Part shown: positions 31,670 to 32,486 of the stretch, one piece after another
How positions within the stretch are numbered: position 1 is the stretch's first letter
How the letters are laid out: each line of letters begins with the position of its first letter
Origin: an uncultured Spirochaetaceae bacterium
GTDB taxonomy: Bacteria; Spirochaetota; Spirochaetia; Treponematales; Treponemataceae
DNA: 32,486 nucleotides
Direction: 5' to 3'
Assembly: GCA_902797055.1 (NCBI GenBank)
Contig: CADBRT010000145.1
Span: 1-32,486 of the forward strand
Position numbers and translations under genes: made by a program
Notes under the pieces: model-generated
What the model was told of the DNA's origin: nothing
Seen by the model: only the letters and a program-made list of their open reading frames with translations
Databases searched by the model: none

Positions 31670-32486
31670 TTTCGTTCCGCCGTTTAAGTAACTCCATGCA
31701 CATTCGTCCATTGTGGTAACTGGTCTTCCAATTGCCACCTTTTTCTTTCGCGCGGTCTGGTATGCCGTCTATCGCGACTTCGCTAAACCATTCGCCGTTT
31801 TCTTTGTCTATTTGGAAGTCGTTTATCCACTTCCACATAGAAAGAACTGCGTCTTTGTACCGTTCGTTTTTCGTCAAAAGCCACGCATTGAAAAATCCGT
31901 TAATTGCCTCGGCTTGCACCCACCACACGTGCGTCGTATCGCGCACGCCGTGCCTGATAGCCTCGTCAAAACCTGTTGAAGCTTTGGAGAAGCCTTCTTC
32001 GAGAGCCGTTTGCGCGATGGCTAAAACGTCTCTTTTTACTTCACTTTTGATTTCTTCATCGCCCAAAACGCACGCCGCTTCCCACATCAGCCAACTCGCT
32101 TCGATGTCGTGTCCGAATGAAATTTCGTTTTTTTCAATCCTTGTCCAGTCTTTGTGGAAAAATAGCATAAGGTGGTTGTTCGCCCCCAAAATGCGCTCCT
32201 TATGCACGCGAAGCAGAGCGGCGAGAGCCTCGCCACCCACGCCGAATGCGCGATAGAGATTGCTGTACGCTTCCATAACGTGCAGGTTCGTGTTCATCGA
32301 TTTGTCGCAATTTATGTCCTTCGGGCTGAGCCTTGTTTCCGAAATCGGCGACCAGTCGCGAGCAAAGGCCTCGAAGTACCCGCCGTTTTCCCAGTCTCGT
32401 GCCTTTTTTTCTAGTAAATCAAAAAGCGAGAGAGCCATTTGTTCTGCGTCTTTGTTTTTCGTCACGGCGGCATACTCGCTCAAGCC
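31662..32486 (-). CDS. AGE-family epimerase, probably cellobiose 2-epimerase (partial, 5' end outside window)
   Basis: The visible 274 C-terminal residues are an (alpha/alpha)6-barrel of the N-acylglucosamine/cellobiose epimerase family: DKSMNTNLHVMEAYSNLY, FGHDIEASWLMWEAA, THVWWVQAEAINGFFNAW and GGNWKTSYHNGRMCMELL. The two His in GHDIEASW and SYHNGRM match the expected catalytic and substrate-site positions. The frame stays open to the right edge, so about 110-140 residues and the start lie outside; the TTG at 32483 is an internal Leu codon. Such enzymes epimerise cellobiose or mannobiose at C2, feeding beta-mannan or cellodextrin use. The convergent LacI-type regulator may control it. Confidence 0.85.
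   Translation of the reverse strand, partial: GLSEYAAVTKNKDAEQMALSLFDLLEKKARDWENGGYFEAFARDWSPISETRLSPKDINCDKSMNTNLHVMEAYSNLYRAFGVGGEALAALLRVHKERILGANNHLMLFFHKDWTRIEKNEISFGHDIEASWLMWEAACVLGDEEIKSEVKRDVLAIAQTALEEGFSKASTGFDEAIRHGVRDTTHVWWVQAEAINGFFNAWLLTKNERYKDAVLSMWKWINDFQIDKENGEWFSEVAIDGIPDRAKEKGGNWKTSYHNGRMCMELLKRRNEIN

Noticed and set aside
1-32486. tRNA, rRNA, riboswitch, CRISPR or intact transposase
   Set aside because: I looked in every gap on both strands. Apart from the first 368 bases the gaps are mostly under 75 bases and hold only promoters or terminators, so none is supported.

Overview
The window reads as a compact bacterial chromosome segment, most likely from a spirochaete of the genus Treponema, probably a host- or rumen-associated plant-polysaccharide user. 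This rests on remembered family resemblance and gene style only: the type II isocitrate dehydrogenase, GGNG-type phosphofructokinase, GH120-type xylosidase, AGE-family epimerase and DUF1703-type ATPase remnant. No rRNA, tRNA, CRISPR array or intact insertion sequence was seen. Genes are tightly packed, and several convergent pairs overlap at their stop codons.

Layout. 1-2300 is an accessory patch: a clipped ORF, an AT-rich AAA+ ATPase with a palindromic promoter region, and a decayed AAA-ATPase-like/PD-(D/E)XK pseudogene. 2325-6029 (minus) carries a probable GH120 beta-xylosidase followed by a Na/phosphate cotransporter. 6177-8886 holds two convergent peptidase genes (M28 and M3/PepF). 8944-11615 holds a fused AzlC-AzlD exporter, a 75-residue unknown and a lipocalin-like tocopherol-cyclase-family protein. 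11685-16652 is an amino-acid operon: aspartokinase/homoserine dehydrogenase, a DAHP synthase/prephenate dehydratase fusion and the acetolactate synthase small subunit. 16712-21680 has rubrerythrin, two unknown proteins (one membrane-anchored with an HExxH motif), an M48 peptidase, an MBL-fold hydrolase and a pentapeptide-repeat protein. 21737-26633 has glutamate racemase, an FMN-dependent alpha-hydroxy-acid oxidase relative, phosphofructokinase, a catalytically degenerate rhomboid and an Fe-alcohol dehydrogenase. 26725-30533 has rsgA, a J-domain protein, methionine aminopeptidase and NADP-isocitrate dehydrogenase. 30647-32486 has a LacI-type regulator convergent with an AGE-family epimerase that runs off the right edge.

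The most striking signal is regulatory. At many operon-first genes a sigma70-like -35/-10 pair with a 17-18 bp spacer ends only 6-12 bp before the start codon and there is no room for a Shine-Dalgarno, so the mRNAs should be leaderless or nearly so. In three places two such promoters are divergent and interlocked within about 50-57 bp between start codons. Internal operon genes have ordinary Shine-Dalgarno sites. The second strong signal is the fused DAHP synthase domain, which keeps its fold motifs but has lost several expected active-site residues.
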